Made by a program: the position numbers and the translations under genes. From Spirochaetia bacterium (GTDB lineage Bacteria; Spirochaetota; UBA12135), in NCBI GenBank assembly GCA_003497555.1, contig DNNS01000273.1, forward strand, positions 1 through 5,414: a stretch of DNA of 5,414 nt, in the 5' to 3' direction. Position 1 is the stretch's first letter. Every line of letters starts with the position of its first letter. Shown here one piece after another: positions 1-5,414 of this stretch. The notes under the pieces were generated by a model. The model saw nothing but the letters and a program-made list of their open reading frames with translations, did not search any database and had not been told where the DNA came from.

Positions 1-965
1 GCAGAAAATTTTAGTTGCCATATATCATAGACCGCATCCCCCAGTTTAAATTCCGAATCTATTCCCATTGAGTAATTTTTAAAGGATTTTCCTTTAATTT
101 CAAAGTTCTCTCCGAATTTCATTACGCTTTTTCCGTTTTCCCTGTAGCTGAGCAGTATCCGGCCTGTAACAGGATTATCATTAACAGCGCGGCAGGAGAA
201 TAGCAGTTTACTCTGAGTATGTATTTTTTTATCTATTGTACGGCATATCTGCACTGCCGCTTTCCCTTCTTCCTCGTTCCGTTTGATATTAAGGATGAAT
301 TCTTCCGGGCTTATTGAAACTAGGTCGTAGTCGCCACCTTTTGCCGGAGCTACAACAATCCAGTCACTCGTTTTTGACAGTTTGTCAGACTGCGGGTTTT
401 GCTCGGCTACCGGAAAATATTCCACTTTATCCTTGGAACAAGCTTTATTATTATTATTTCCAGATATAACAGAGATCTGATCAAACACAATTTTTGTTTC
501 GCTATCTGAAGGCGCTTCTGATATATCAACAGATATTTTTAACTGGTACAGTTTTTCTCCTGTGCTTATTTTAAATATTGTATTCAAATCAAATGAAAAA
601 AATTTATCTTCTTTACCTGATATCGACTGTTTGGGCCCAAAGAGTAGTTCCGTTTTCCCATCTCGCTTCACACTAATCAATACTCGCATTCCAACAGGAT
701 ACTCTGTTCCCGGATTACAGCTGAATGCTATCACTGTGTTACTCGGAGCTGTTATATTAAGATCCCGGATAGCCATTGCCCATGCTTTTTCAACCGCAGT
801 ATTGCGGTGCAATCTAAGTTCAAAAGATTCCCGGCTTTTAGAGATTATCTCATATTCTCCGCCGTCGCCTCCCGAAATTATAGACCAGTCCTTAGCGTTC
901 AGAATTCCGGGTGATGTACATATTGTACCAGTAATTACCAGTAAACACATAAATTTTCTAAACAT
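1..965 (-). CDS. Secreted protein with two tandem homologous domains (partial, runs off the left edge)
   Basis: The frame is open from an ATG at 965 to base 1 (321 whole codons, no stop), so the C-terminus lies outside the window. A strong AGGAGG (970-975) sits 4 nt before the ATG. Residues 1-24 are a signal peptide: MFRK, a hydrophobic stretch, and a likely cut after LNA (24), so the product is exported. The mature part is two copies of one unit with a gap-free offset of 175 residues: D26-W27 matches D201-W202, GGEYEIIS (35-42) matches GGDYDLVS (210-217), FSC (81-83) matches FSC (256-258), and GK (103-104) matches GK (278-279). A linker with NNNN and Cys (about 150-200) joins them. Alternating polar and hydrophobic residues suggest beta-sandwich domains, perhaps carbohydrate-binding-like, but I recognise no named family and see no catalytic motif. 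It starts 16 nt after the exporter gene, so it is probably the fourth gene of the operon. A surface or periplasmic sugar-polymer-binding role is inference. Confidence 0.85.
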   Translation of the reverse strand, partial: MFRKFMCLLVITGTICTSPGILNAKDWSIISGGDGGEYEIISKSRESFELRLHRNTAVEKAWAMAIRDLNITAPSNTVIAFSCNPGTEYPVGMRVLISVKRDGKTELLFGPKQSISGKEDKFFSFDLNTIFKISTGEKLYQLKISVDISEAPSDSETKIVFDQISVISGNNNNKACSKDKVEYFPVAEQNPQSDKLSKTSDWIVVAPAKGGDYDLVSISPEEFILNIKRNEEEGKAAVQICRTIDKKIHTQSKLLFSCRAVNDNPVTGRILLSYRENGKSVMKFGENFEIKGKSFKNYSMGIDSEFKLGDAVYDIWQLKFS

Positions 966-981
966 TGTTCCTCCTCTATTG

Positions 982-2145
982 CTAAAGAGTAATTAAATAC
1001 GGCGCCAGTATTTTAATCAGAATAAAACTTGCAAGTCCTACCGATACTGCAGCGCTAAAACCAGCCAGAACCGGCTTTATTCCTAATATTTTCAATTTAC
1101 TGAATTTTGTATTTAGTCCAACTCCTGAGAGAGCAATAGCCAGAATATATTCCGCCCACTGCTTTTGTGATTCACAATACCATATCCAGGTTTCATGAGT
1201 GCACCAGGGGTTTTTATTGAGGATCAGATGATCGCCAATTGTTCTTACCAGAGCCATGAAAACAAAGCCTATGAGAAAAACAGGAAAAAAGCTTTTCAGT
1301 TTTTGAGTTTTTACGGTACCAGCGTTTCCGGTTTCTTTTTTTACATATAAAAATGACAATAAAGGTATGACAAATAACATGAACAGATTTCTAACCATTT
1401 TTACAGTTATTGCAATATCAGCAGCACTGAGGTGAGTGTTTCCATCAGCCCAGAGCTGGTCGTATATCAGACCTGCGCCAGTCACTTGAGAAGTATCATG
1501 GATCGCTGTTCCCATAAATAGGCCTGATTGAATGGTTGATAAACTTAATATGGAATGTGTTAAATAAGGATAAAAAAATGTTGCAAAAACGCCAAACAGG
1601 GTGATAATACCTACAGCGTAGGATGTTTCCTCTTCCGTGGCATTGATACCCGGAGAGATAGCTATAATAGCGCTGACTCCGCAAATGCCTGTTCCTGCCG
1701 CTATTAATGTTCCCAAACGGCCGCTGATCCCCAGTTTTTTTACAACCAATGCGGTTATGAAAAGGCCTGCAGATATGCATGCTATAACCAGGCCTGCTGA
1801 GAGCAGCCCTATTTTAGCCATGGCAAACAGACTTAATCTGATCCCCATAAGGATTATACCCAGTCTGAGTATTTTTACAACACAAAACTTTATGCCCGGA
1901 TTAAACATATCCGGTATTTTAAAAAGATTCCCGATAATCAATCCAAGGATGATAGTAAGCAAAATTTGACTCAGTCCTTTACCCAGACCCGGAGAAATAC
2001 AGATTATGGCTTTTCTAAAATAAACAGCGCCAATCGAAATTATAACAGCAAGCAAAAAACCGGGGATGATTGAAGAAATTTTTTGAGCCACCAAAAGATA
2101 TTTTTTTATTATTGACCTTTCCGTTAAATTTTCATTTGGATTCAT
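982..2145 (-). CDS. YeiH/UPF0324-family inner-membrane protein, putative sulfate exporter
   Basis: This is a 387-residue polytopic membrane protein with about ten hydrophobic segments (first near 27-48, last near 361-386). Family hallmarks visible: a GMRL-like GIRLS (111-115) after a hydrophobic helix, the GICGVSAIIAISP block (162-174) followed by an acidic ATEEE (179-183) and GIITLFGVFATFFYPYL, the AIHDTSQVTGAG signature (224-235), and the C-terminal GLNTKF and GIKP. These match the Cons_hypoth698 family (COG2855, E. coli YeiH type), whose members are annotated as putative sulfate exporters; relatives occur in sulfonate-degrading operons. The substrate has not been shown for most members. 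At 387 residues it is longer than the roughly 350 of YeiH, partly from the N-terminus and a Trp/Cys-rich stretch at 310-340. The ATG lies 4 nt after the kinase stop; GGAG (2154-2157) is 8 nt upstream, inside the end of the kinase gene. It probably expels an anion produced by the pathway; sulfate or sulfite is inference. Confidence 0.88.
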   Translation of the reverse strand: MNPNENLTERSIIKKYLLVAQKISSIIPGFLLAVIISIGAVYFRKAIICISPGLGKGLSQILLTIILGLIIGNLFKIPDMFNPGIKFCVVKILRLGIILMGIRLSLFAMAKIGLLSAGLVIACISAGLFITALVVKKLGISGRLGTLIAAGTGICGVSAIIAISPGINATEEETSYAVGIITLFGVFATFFYPYLTHSILSLSTIQSGLFMGTAIHDTSQVTGAGLIYDQLWADGNTHLSAADIAITVKMVRNLFMLFVIPLLSFLYVKKETGNAGTVKTQKLKSFFPVFLIGFVFMALVRTIGDHLILNKNPWCTHETWIWYCESQKQWAEYILAIALSGVGLNTKFSKLKILGIKPVLAGFSAAVSVGLASFILIKILAPYLITL

Positions 2146-2149
2146 TTTT

Positions 2150-3160
2150 TTATCTCCGTATTTGATAAGATACTCCTTCGTAAGACAAAGGGCGCCTGGC
2201 CGCTTTGACTGATTTTTCTTTTATTAATTCTTCAATTTCGTTTTTATTAATAAGAGGATAATTTACGTGCGGAATGGTCATTTTTAATGCAGCCATAGCT
2301 GAAGCATATTCCATGGCCATGTGAATATTGCCATTAAGAATTCCAAAAAGCGCTCCGCTCACAAAAGCGTCTCCGGCTCCCTGCCGGTTAACGACTTTAA
2401 GCGGATAAGTATATGATGGGATTATTTTTTCCCCATCATATAGTATCGCGCCATCCTGACCCTGTTTAAGCACAACAATTTTGTTTTGAAAGCGAGTCTT
2501 TAAAATTTTTAAAACCTCATTGCCTTCACCCCTGATATGAAAGAGAATATCCGCTTCTTCCGCGCTGATAAACAAAAAATCGGCCTGTTTTAATAATGTG
2601 TTTAATACTTTACCGGCTTTTTGCGGTCTCCATAATGAGAAACGGTAGTTTACGTCAAAGGAAACAGACATGCGCGCCTGTTTTGCCGTTTCAATTGCCC
2701 TTGCAGCACAGGCCAAACAGGTATTCCCTAAAGCCGGAGTTATCCCTGTAATATGAAGATGGCAGCCGGGTTTAAAGATTGTCCAGTTTATTTCTTCCGG
2801 AGACATGGTACTTGCCGCCGAGTTTTTTCTGTCATAAATGATTCGATTGGACCTGGGAGGCGCGCCTGTCTCAATATACATAATGCCCAATCTTCCTTTT
2901 TTACTCCGGATTATATCATCAGTATTTACCCCCTGCCCTTTTATCAGGGATACAATATTATTTGCCAATGGGTTATCGGGTACTTTTCCGATAAAACTCG
3001 CTTTCATACCAAGTCTGGAAATTCCAATAGCTACGTTTGCTTCGGAGCCCGCCAGCAGGCATTCCATAGAAGAGGTATTCTCGAGGAGTGAGGTTTGCGG
3101 AGCTCTTAGGCCGAGCATTATTTCTCCAATAGTAATAATATGATGATTGGTTTTTAACAC
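2150..3160 (-). CDS. PfkB-family sugar kinase, probably 2-keto-3-deoxygluconate kinase
   Basis: A 336-residue cytoplasmic ribokinase/PfkB-family enzyme expected to phosphorylate a 2-keto-3-deoxy sugar acid with ATP (KDG to KDPG). Seen: ITIGEIML (9-16) at the first strand; the first PfkB signature as AGSEANVAIGISRLG (37-51); a substrate-side block with RSNRIIYDRKNSA (103-115); SGI-like TGITPALG (138-145); DVNYRFSLW (169-177), typical of KDG kinases; and the second signature GAGDAFVSGA (261-270), with D264 the expected catalytic base. The residues before GAGD are NRQ, close to the DR-x-GAGD seen in KDG kinases rather than the DTTGAGD of ribokinases. I prefer the GTG at 3160, giving a normal family N-terminus. 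Another GTG at 3184 would add eight residues and overlap the aldolase gene. Neither has a clear Shine-Dalgarno, and 3160 is only 4 nt after the aldolase stop, so translational coupling is likely. A different keto-deoxy acid or a fructokinase-like substrate cannot be excluded. The symbol kdgK would fit but is unproven. Confidence 0.88.
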   Translation of the reverse strand: MLKTNHHIITIGEIMLGLRAPQTSLLENTSSMECLLAGSEANVAIGISRLGMKASFIGKVPDNPLANNIVSLIKGQGVNTDDIIRSKKGRLGIMYIETGAPPRSNRIIYDRKNSAASTMSPEEINWTIFKPGCHLHITGITPALGNTCLACAARAIETAKQARMSVSFDVNYRFSLWRPQKAGKVLNTLLKQADFLFISAEEADILFHIRGEGNEVLKILKTRFQNKIVVLKQGQDGAILYDGEKIIPSYTYPLKVVNRQGAGDAFVSGALFGILNGNIHMAMEYASAMAALKMTIPHVNYPLINKNEIEELIKEKSVKAARRPLSYEGVSYQIRR

Positions 3161-3164
3161 GCGC

Positions 3165-4073
3165 TTATAGTAATCCCAATTCACGCAAACGCTGTTCTAC
3201 AATTTTATAATTTTCCGGATCAAGCTCTCTCCATGGTTTGCGGCAGGTACCCATATCAAGCCCCCTCATTTTAAGCATGGAGTAACAGGCTACCGGACGG
3301 AATCCCTGAATATTCTGAAGTTTTCTGACTTCAATAACCTTTAACTGTATGGCAGCGGATTCTTCCAGATTTTTTTTAAGCAATGTATTATATAACTCAA
3401 CCATAAGTTCAGGAAGAGCATTCGCTGTACCCGCTACACAGCCGGTTACGCCCAGAGCCATGCCTGCCAAAAGCATTCCGGTGGTGCCGATGGCAAAGGA
3501 AAAATCAATTCCTCTGTTCCGGAATTCCCTGATATGCTCGGAGAGCAGCATAATATCACCGGCGCTGTCCTTTAGCCCGGTAACGCCTACCTCATTTAAT
3601 TTCAAAAGAAATTTTGTAGAAGTAGCATAACCTGTTGCTTTGGGATTATTGTACAAGTGTACAGCTATATCGCTGGCATCAACCAGGGCTTTAAAGTAGC
3701 CAAGCAGATCTTTTTCATCATAGGCAAACGCTGAATAATAATATGGGTACACGCTTGCCACTGCCTTGGCTCCCAGATCAGCGGCGTGTTTTGTCAATTC
3801 AACACTATGCGCTGTGCACGGAGTTGCCACCTGTACAATAACAGGCACTCTTTCGTTTACTTCGGCAAAAACCATTTCCGCAAGTTTTTTTCTTTCTTCC
3901 ATGGTAAGCAGCGGGTAGCTCCCGTAAGAACCTCCGATAAAAAGTCCATGTACGCCTTTTTCGAGGAGAAAATTAATCAACTTTTTCAATTTTTTTTCGT
4001 CAATCTCTCCGCTATCTTTAAAGGGCGTGATTAGAGGTGGAAACATGCCTTCCATTCTGTAAAATTTTTTCAT
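3165..4073 (-). CDS. DHDPS/N-acetylneuraminate lyase superfamily aldolase
   Basis: A 302-residue (alpha/beta)8-barrel class I aldolase, the normal length for the family, which makes or breaks pyruvate-containing C-C bonds through a Schiff base. Seen: FPPLITPF (11-18) at the first strand; GGSYGSYPLLTMEER (47-61) at the carboxylate-binding loop; YPYYY (109-113) holding the catalytic tyrosine (Y112 expected); GLKDSAGD (166-173) with K168 the Schiff-base lysine; and GTTG (196-199). It is unlikely to be the housekeeping lysine-pathway DHDPS: the canonical GTTGE or GSTGE loop is GSYGS, and the next gene is a KDG-like kinase. A catabolic role, cleaving a 2-keto-3-deoxy sugar acid to pyruvate plus an aldehyde, is most likely; N-acetylneuraminate is less likely, as no ManNAc kinase or epimerase is seen. 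I chose the ATG at 4073 because GGAG (4080-4083) lies 6 nt upstream. A longer frame from ATG 4109 would add 12 residues but starts inside an inverted repeat and lacks this ribosome site. First gene of the operon. Confidence 0.9.
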   Translation of the reverse strand: MKKFYRMEGMFPPLITPFKDSGEIDEKKLKKLINFLLEKGVHGLFIGGSYGSYPLLTMEERKKLAEMVFAEVNERVPVIVQVATPCTAHSVELTKHAADLGAKAVASVYPYYYSAFAYDEKDLLGYFKALVDASDIAVHLYNNPKATGYATSTKFLLKLNEVGVTGLKDSAGDIMLLSEHIREFRNRGIDFSFAIGTTGMLLAGMALGVTGCVAGTANALPELMVELYNTLLKKNLEESAAIQLKVIEVRKLQNIQGFRPVACYSMLKMRGLDMGTCRKPWRELDPENYKIVEQRLRELGLL

Positions 4074-4079
4074 TTTATT

Positions 4080-4083
4080 CTCC
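4080..4083 (-). promoter_or_regulatory. Ribosome binding site of the aldolase gene
   Basis: AAAGGAG on the minus strand with GGAG 6 nt before the ATG at 4073. It decides the start: the in-frame ATG at 4109 and a further ATG at 4097 have no comparable site. Confidence 0.8.
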
Positions 4084-4095
4084 TTTTGTTTAACC

Positions 4096-4125
4096 ATTAC
4101 TGTATTCATAATAGAATACAGTAAT
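4096..4125. repeat. Perfect 12-bp inverted repeat in the aldolase leader
   Basis: Arms ATTACTGTATTC (4096-4107) and GAATACAGTAAT (4114-4125) are exact reverse complements around a 6-bp ATAATA spacer. It lies about 23 bp upstream of the aldolase ATG and about 10 to 40 bp downstream of the predicted transcription start. It could be an operator for a dimeric repressor or a stem-loop in the 5' leader mRNA. No run of T follows either arm, so it is not a rho-independent terminator. What binds it is unknown. Confidence 0.85.
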
Positions 4126-4142
4126 CGCTGATAATTAAAAAT

Positions 4143-4172
4143 ATTATATGTTATATGATGTCAGGATAACAA
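4143..4172 (-). promoter_or_regulatory. Promoter of the aldolase-kinase-exporter operon
   Basis: On the minus strand a TTGTTA -35 box (4167-4172; 4 of 6 matches to TTGACA) is followed after 18 bp by a perfect TATAAT -10 box (4143-4148). Transcription would start near 4136, giving a leader of about 60 nt that contains the inverted repeat. The weak -35 fits a promoter that needs an activator, and a direct repeat lies 2 bp upstream of it. Confidence 0.6.
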
Positions 4173-4207
4173 GGAAAATATTGGTAAATGCTTGTAAAAT
4201 ATTGGTA
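4170..4207. promoter_or_regulatory. Direct-repeat operator, probable AraC-family activator site
   Basis: The 12-bp word AAAATATTGGTA occurs at 4175-4186 and again at 4196-4207, exactly 21 bp apart, that is two helical turns. Extended to 17 bp (4170-4186 and 4191-4207) 14 positions agree. Two direct half-sites at 21-bp spacing beside the -35 box is the arrangement known for AraC at araI. The second copy ends at the base next to the stop codon of the AraC-type gene, the obvious candidate ligand. The repeats are seen; the binding is inferred. Confidence 0.65.
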
Positions 4208-5194
4208 TTACAGTTTTTTGTTTTTTTTTCTGTAATCTGCCGGCGACATGCCTGTTGTGCTTTTAAAAGTTTTACAAAAATGGGCATTATCAAAAAAACC
4301 AAGCATATTGGCAATTTCGATAACAGAAAAATTACCGGAGCCAAGGAGTTCTTTGGCATGATTGATTCTAATCGTATTTATATATTCGGGAATGGATTGC
4401 CCGAATGTTTTATTGAATTTTTTTGAAAAGGAAAATTTATTGATTCCCAGCTGGCTTGCCAGGGCATCAATAGAAATTTTTTCCGTATAATGTTCCTGTA
4501 AATAATGAATGACTGAAAAAAAAGATGCCCCTATATCCGTGTTATGTAAAATATGGGTTTTATAAAAATCATATAATATTGACAGGCTGACTGATAATTG
4601 AAAGCGCAGTATTTGCTGTTGGTTATCTACAGAAGTATTAAAGATATGCAGCAGCTGCAATAATGAATGCAGCAGGCGAAAATAAAATTTCCGGTCATTA
4701 TCGAAAATGTTAATTTTATTTCTGGAAACATTATTATAAAAAGGCCGCAGAAATGTAAATTCGATTAATGTATTTATTCCCATATTCAGACTGGTGTTAT
4801 TTTCAATATCCTCAGGCCGAAACCAGATATTTATTAATGTACAGTCAGGATCATGAGAACATATCACATGATCAGTTAAATGATTAATAAGCAAAATTTC
4901 ACCCTGGCATAATTCTCGTTCCAGTTTTTCTTCATGATAAAATGCCTTGCCGGAAGTAATCATAACCATTTCCAGAAAGGAATGATGATGAAGCTCGCTT
5001 TTAATATTTTTGATATCATGCAGCTTGTACCCGGCAGTAAAAAATTCCGGAAGGATGCCGATTTTTTTTGCTTCCTCTGTATAAAAACTATGCCGATCTT
5101 TTCTGATTGTAAATTTTCTTTTTGAAGTATACACAGGCTCCTTGCTGGTAATATATATGCCGAAAAAAGGATCATAATGGTAATTGTTATTCAT
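4208..5194 (-). CDS. AraC-family transcriptional regulator with N-terminal cupin sensor domain
   Basis: A 328-residue DNA-binding regulator. The N-terminal half has a cupin-type effector domain: the His-rich strand ELHHHSFLEMVMITSGKAFYH (about 67-87), then LCQGEILLIN (95-104) and HVICSHD, as in AraC_binding sensors for sugars. The C-terminal 100 residues are the double helix-turn-helix: first unit around 241-270 (ISIDALASQLGINKFSFSKKF), second around 289-318 (VIEIANMLGFFDNAHFCKTF), ending with the family signature GMSPADYR (315-322). The start is uncertain: ATG 5194 is chosen, a TTG two codons upstream (5200) is possible, and neither has a good Shine-Dalgarno, suggesting low translation. There is no terminator between it and the next gene, so some read-through into the operon is possible. 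Its ligand is probably a sugar acid or oligosaccharide of the pathway, and it most likely activates the promoter at 4143-4172. The regulator call is secure; target and effector are inferred. Confidence 0.92.
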   Translation of the reverse strand: MNNNYHYDPFFGIYITSKEPVYTSKRKFTIRKDRHSFYTEEAKKIGILPEFFTAGYKLHDIKNIKSELHHHSFLEMVMITSGKAFYHEEKLERELCQGEILLINHLTDHVICSHDPDCTLINIWFRPEDIENNTSLNMGINTLIEFTFLRPFYNNVSRNKINIFDNDRKFYFRLLHSLLQLLHIFNTSVDNQQQILRFQLSVSLSILYDFYKTHILHNTDIGASFFSVIHYLQEHYTEKISIDALASQLGINKFSFSKKFNKTFGQSIPEYINTIRINHAKELLGSGNFSVIEIANMLGFFDNAHFCKTFKSTTGMSPADYRKKNKKL

Positions 5195-5261
5195 TTTCAA
5201 GAAAGTTATAAGTTTGCAGTAATACCTATTTTACTTATGTTTTAAAACCTGCGCTGAATTT

Positions 5262-5291
5262 ATTAAAGCATTAATCGGATATATTTGTCAA
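5262..5291 (-). promoter_or_regulatory. Promoter of the AraC-family regulator gene
   Basis: Minus-strand TTGACA (5286-5291, perfect -35), 18-bp spacer, TTTAAT (5262-5267, 5 of 6 matches to the -10 consensus). The expected start near 5255 gives a leader of about 60 nt before the ATG at 5194. Confidence 0.6.
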
Positions 5292-5414
5292 GTTTTTTAA
5301 ATGTAAATATTTCAATGATTAGTTATCAGGCAGAAGATAAAGAATAACCTTCATGGCCGAAAACAACTATTTGCCGCCATCTCGTTTTTCCCCGAACAGA
5401 AATTATTTAAAAAT
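5292..5414. other. Intergenic sequence upstream of the regulator promoter
   Basis: I see no coding region longer than a few codons, no RNA gene and no clear hairpin terminator in either direction. The end of a neighbouring gene may lie just beyond the right edge. Confidence 0.5.

Noticed and set aside
562..996. Plus-strand open frame of 144 codons
   Set aside because: It lies antisense to the signal-peptide gene, which has a strong ribosome site, a signal sequence and an internal domain repeat; the plus-strand translation shows no such features.
1637..1969. Plus-strand open frame inside the exporter gene (and similar ones within the kinase, aldolase and regulator genes)
   Set aside because: These are antisense shadows of genes with clear family motifs; none has a convincing ribosome site or recognisable domain.
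3165..4073. Housekeeping dihydrodipicolinate synthase (dapA)
   Set aside because: The GTTGE loop is not kept and the gene sits in an inducible-looking operon with a KDG-type kinase rather than with lysine genes.
4096..4125. Inverted repeat as a terminator for the AraC-family gene
   Set aside because: There is no T-run after the stem in either direction, and it lies just ahead of the aldolase ribosome site, so a leader or operator role fits better.
4144..4426. Small proteins on either strand across the regulator 3' end and intergenic region
   Set aside because: They overlap the conserved HTH coding region or the promoter repeats and have low-complexity translations with no supporting signals.
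5292..5414. Short ATG frame on the minus strand near 5379
   Set aside because: It ends after nine codons and has no ribosome site, so it is not supported as a gene or leader peptide.

Overview
The window is a compact block in which every gene I can support lies on the minus strand. Read in the direction of transcription (high to low coordinates) it holds: an AraC-family regulator (5194-4208); a regulated intergenic region (4207-4074); a DHDPS/NAL-superfamily class I aldolase (4073-3165); a PfkB-family kinase that looks like 2-keto-3-deoxygluconate (KDG) kinase (3160-2150); a YeiH/UPF0324 inner-membrane exporter (2145-982); and a secreted protein with two tandem homologous domains (965 to beyond base 1). 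The gaps between the last four genes are 4, 4 and 16 nt, so they almost certainly form one operon. The gene at the left edge is cut by the window.

Control. The regulator has its own good promoter (TTGACA, 18 bp, TTTAAT) at 5262-5291. The catabolic operon has a promoter at 4143-4172 (TTGTTA, 18 bp, TATAAT). Next to its -35 box are two copies of the same 12-bp word, exactly 21 bp apart. This is the usual layout of an AraC-type activator site, and the gene directly upstream encodes such an activator. Downstream of the predicted start of transcription is a perfect 12-bp inverted repeat (4096-4125), a second, separate regulatory element. The simplest reading is a substrate-inducible operon switched on by the neighbouring AraC protein, with a further operator or leader hairpin.

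Function. The aldolase and kinase together point to catabolism of a 2-keto-3-deoxy sugar acid (KDG or similar, derived from uronates, aldonates or polysaccharide lyase products) to pyruvate and an aldehyde or triose phosphate. The exporter belongs to a family annotated as putative sulfate exporters, which raises the possibility that the substrate is a sulfated or sulfonated sugar and that sulfite or sulfate is expelled. The secreted tandem-domain protein could bind the polymer or oligomer outside the cytoplasm. The link to sulfur is inference. No sulfatase, dehydratase, dehydrogenase or glycosidase is visible here to confirm it.

Organism. The DNA is moderately AT-rich, with good Shine-Dalgarno sequences, signal peptides and sigma70-like promoters, so it is bacterial. 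The mix of AraC regulator, KDG genes and secreted beta-rich protein would fit a polysaccharide-degrading anaerobe, for instance of the PVC group (Lentisphaerota-like), a spirochaete or a Firmicute. I cannot decide among these from the sequence. No RNA genes, insertion sequences or CRISPR arrays were seen.
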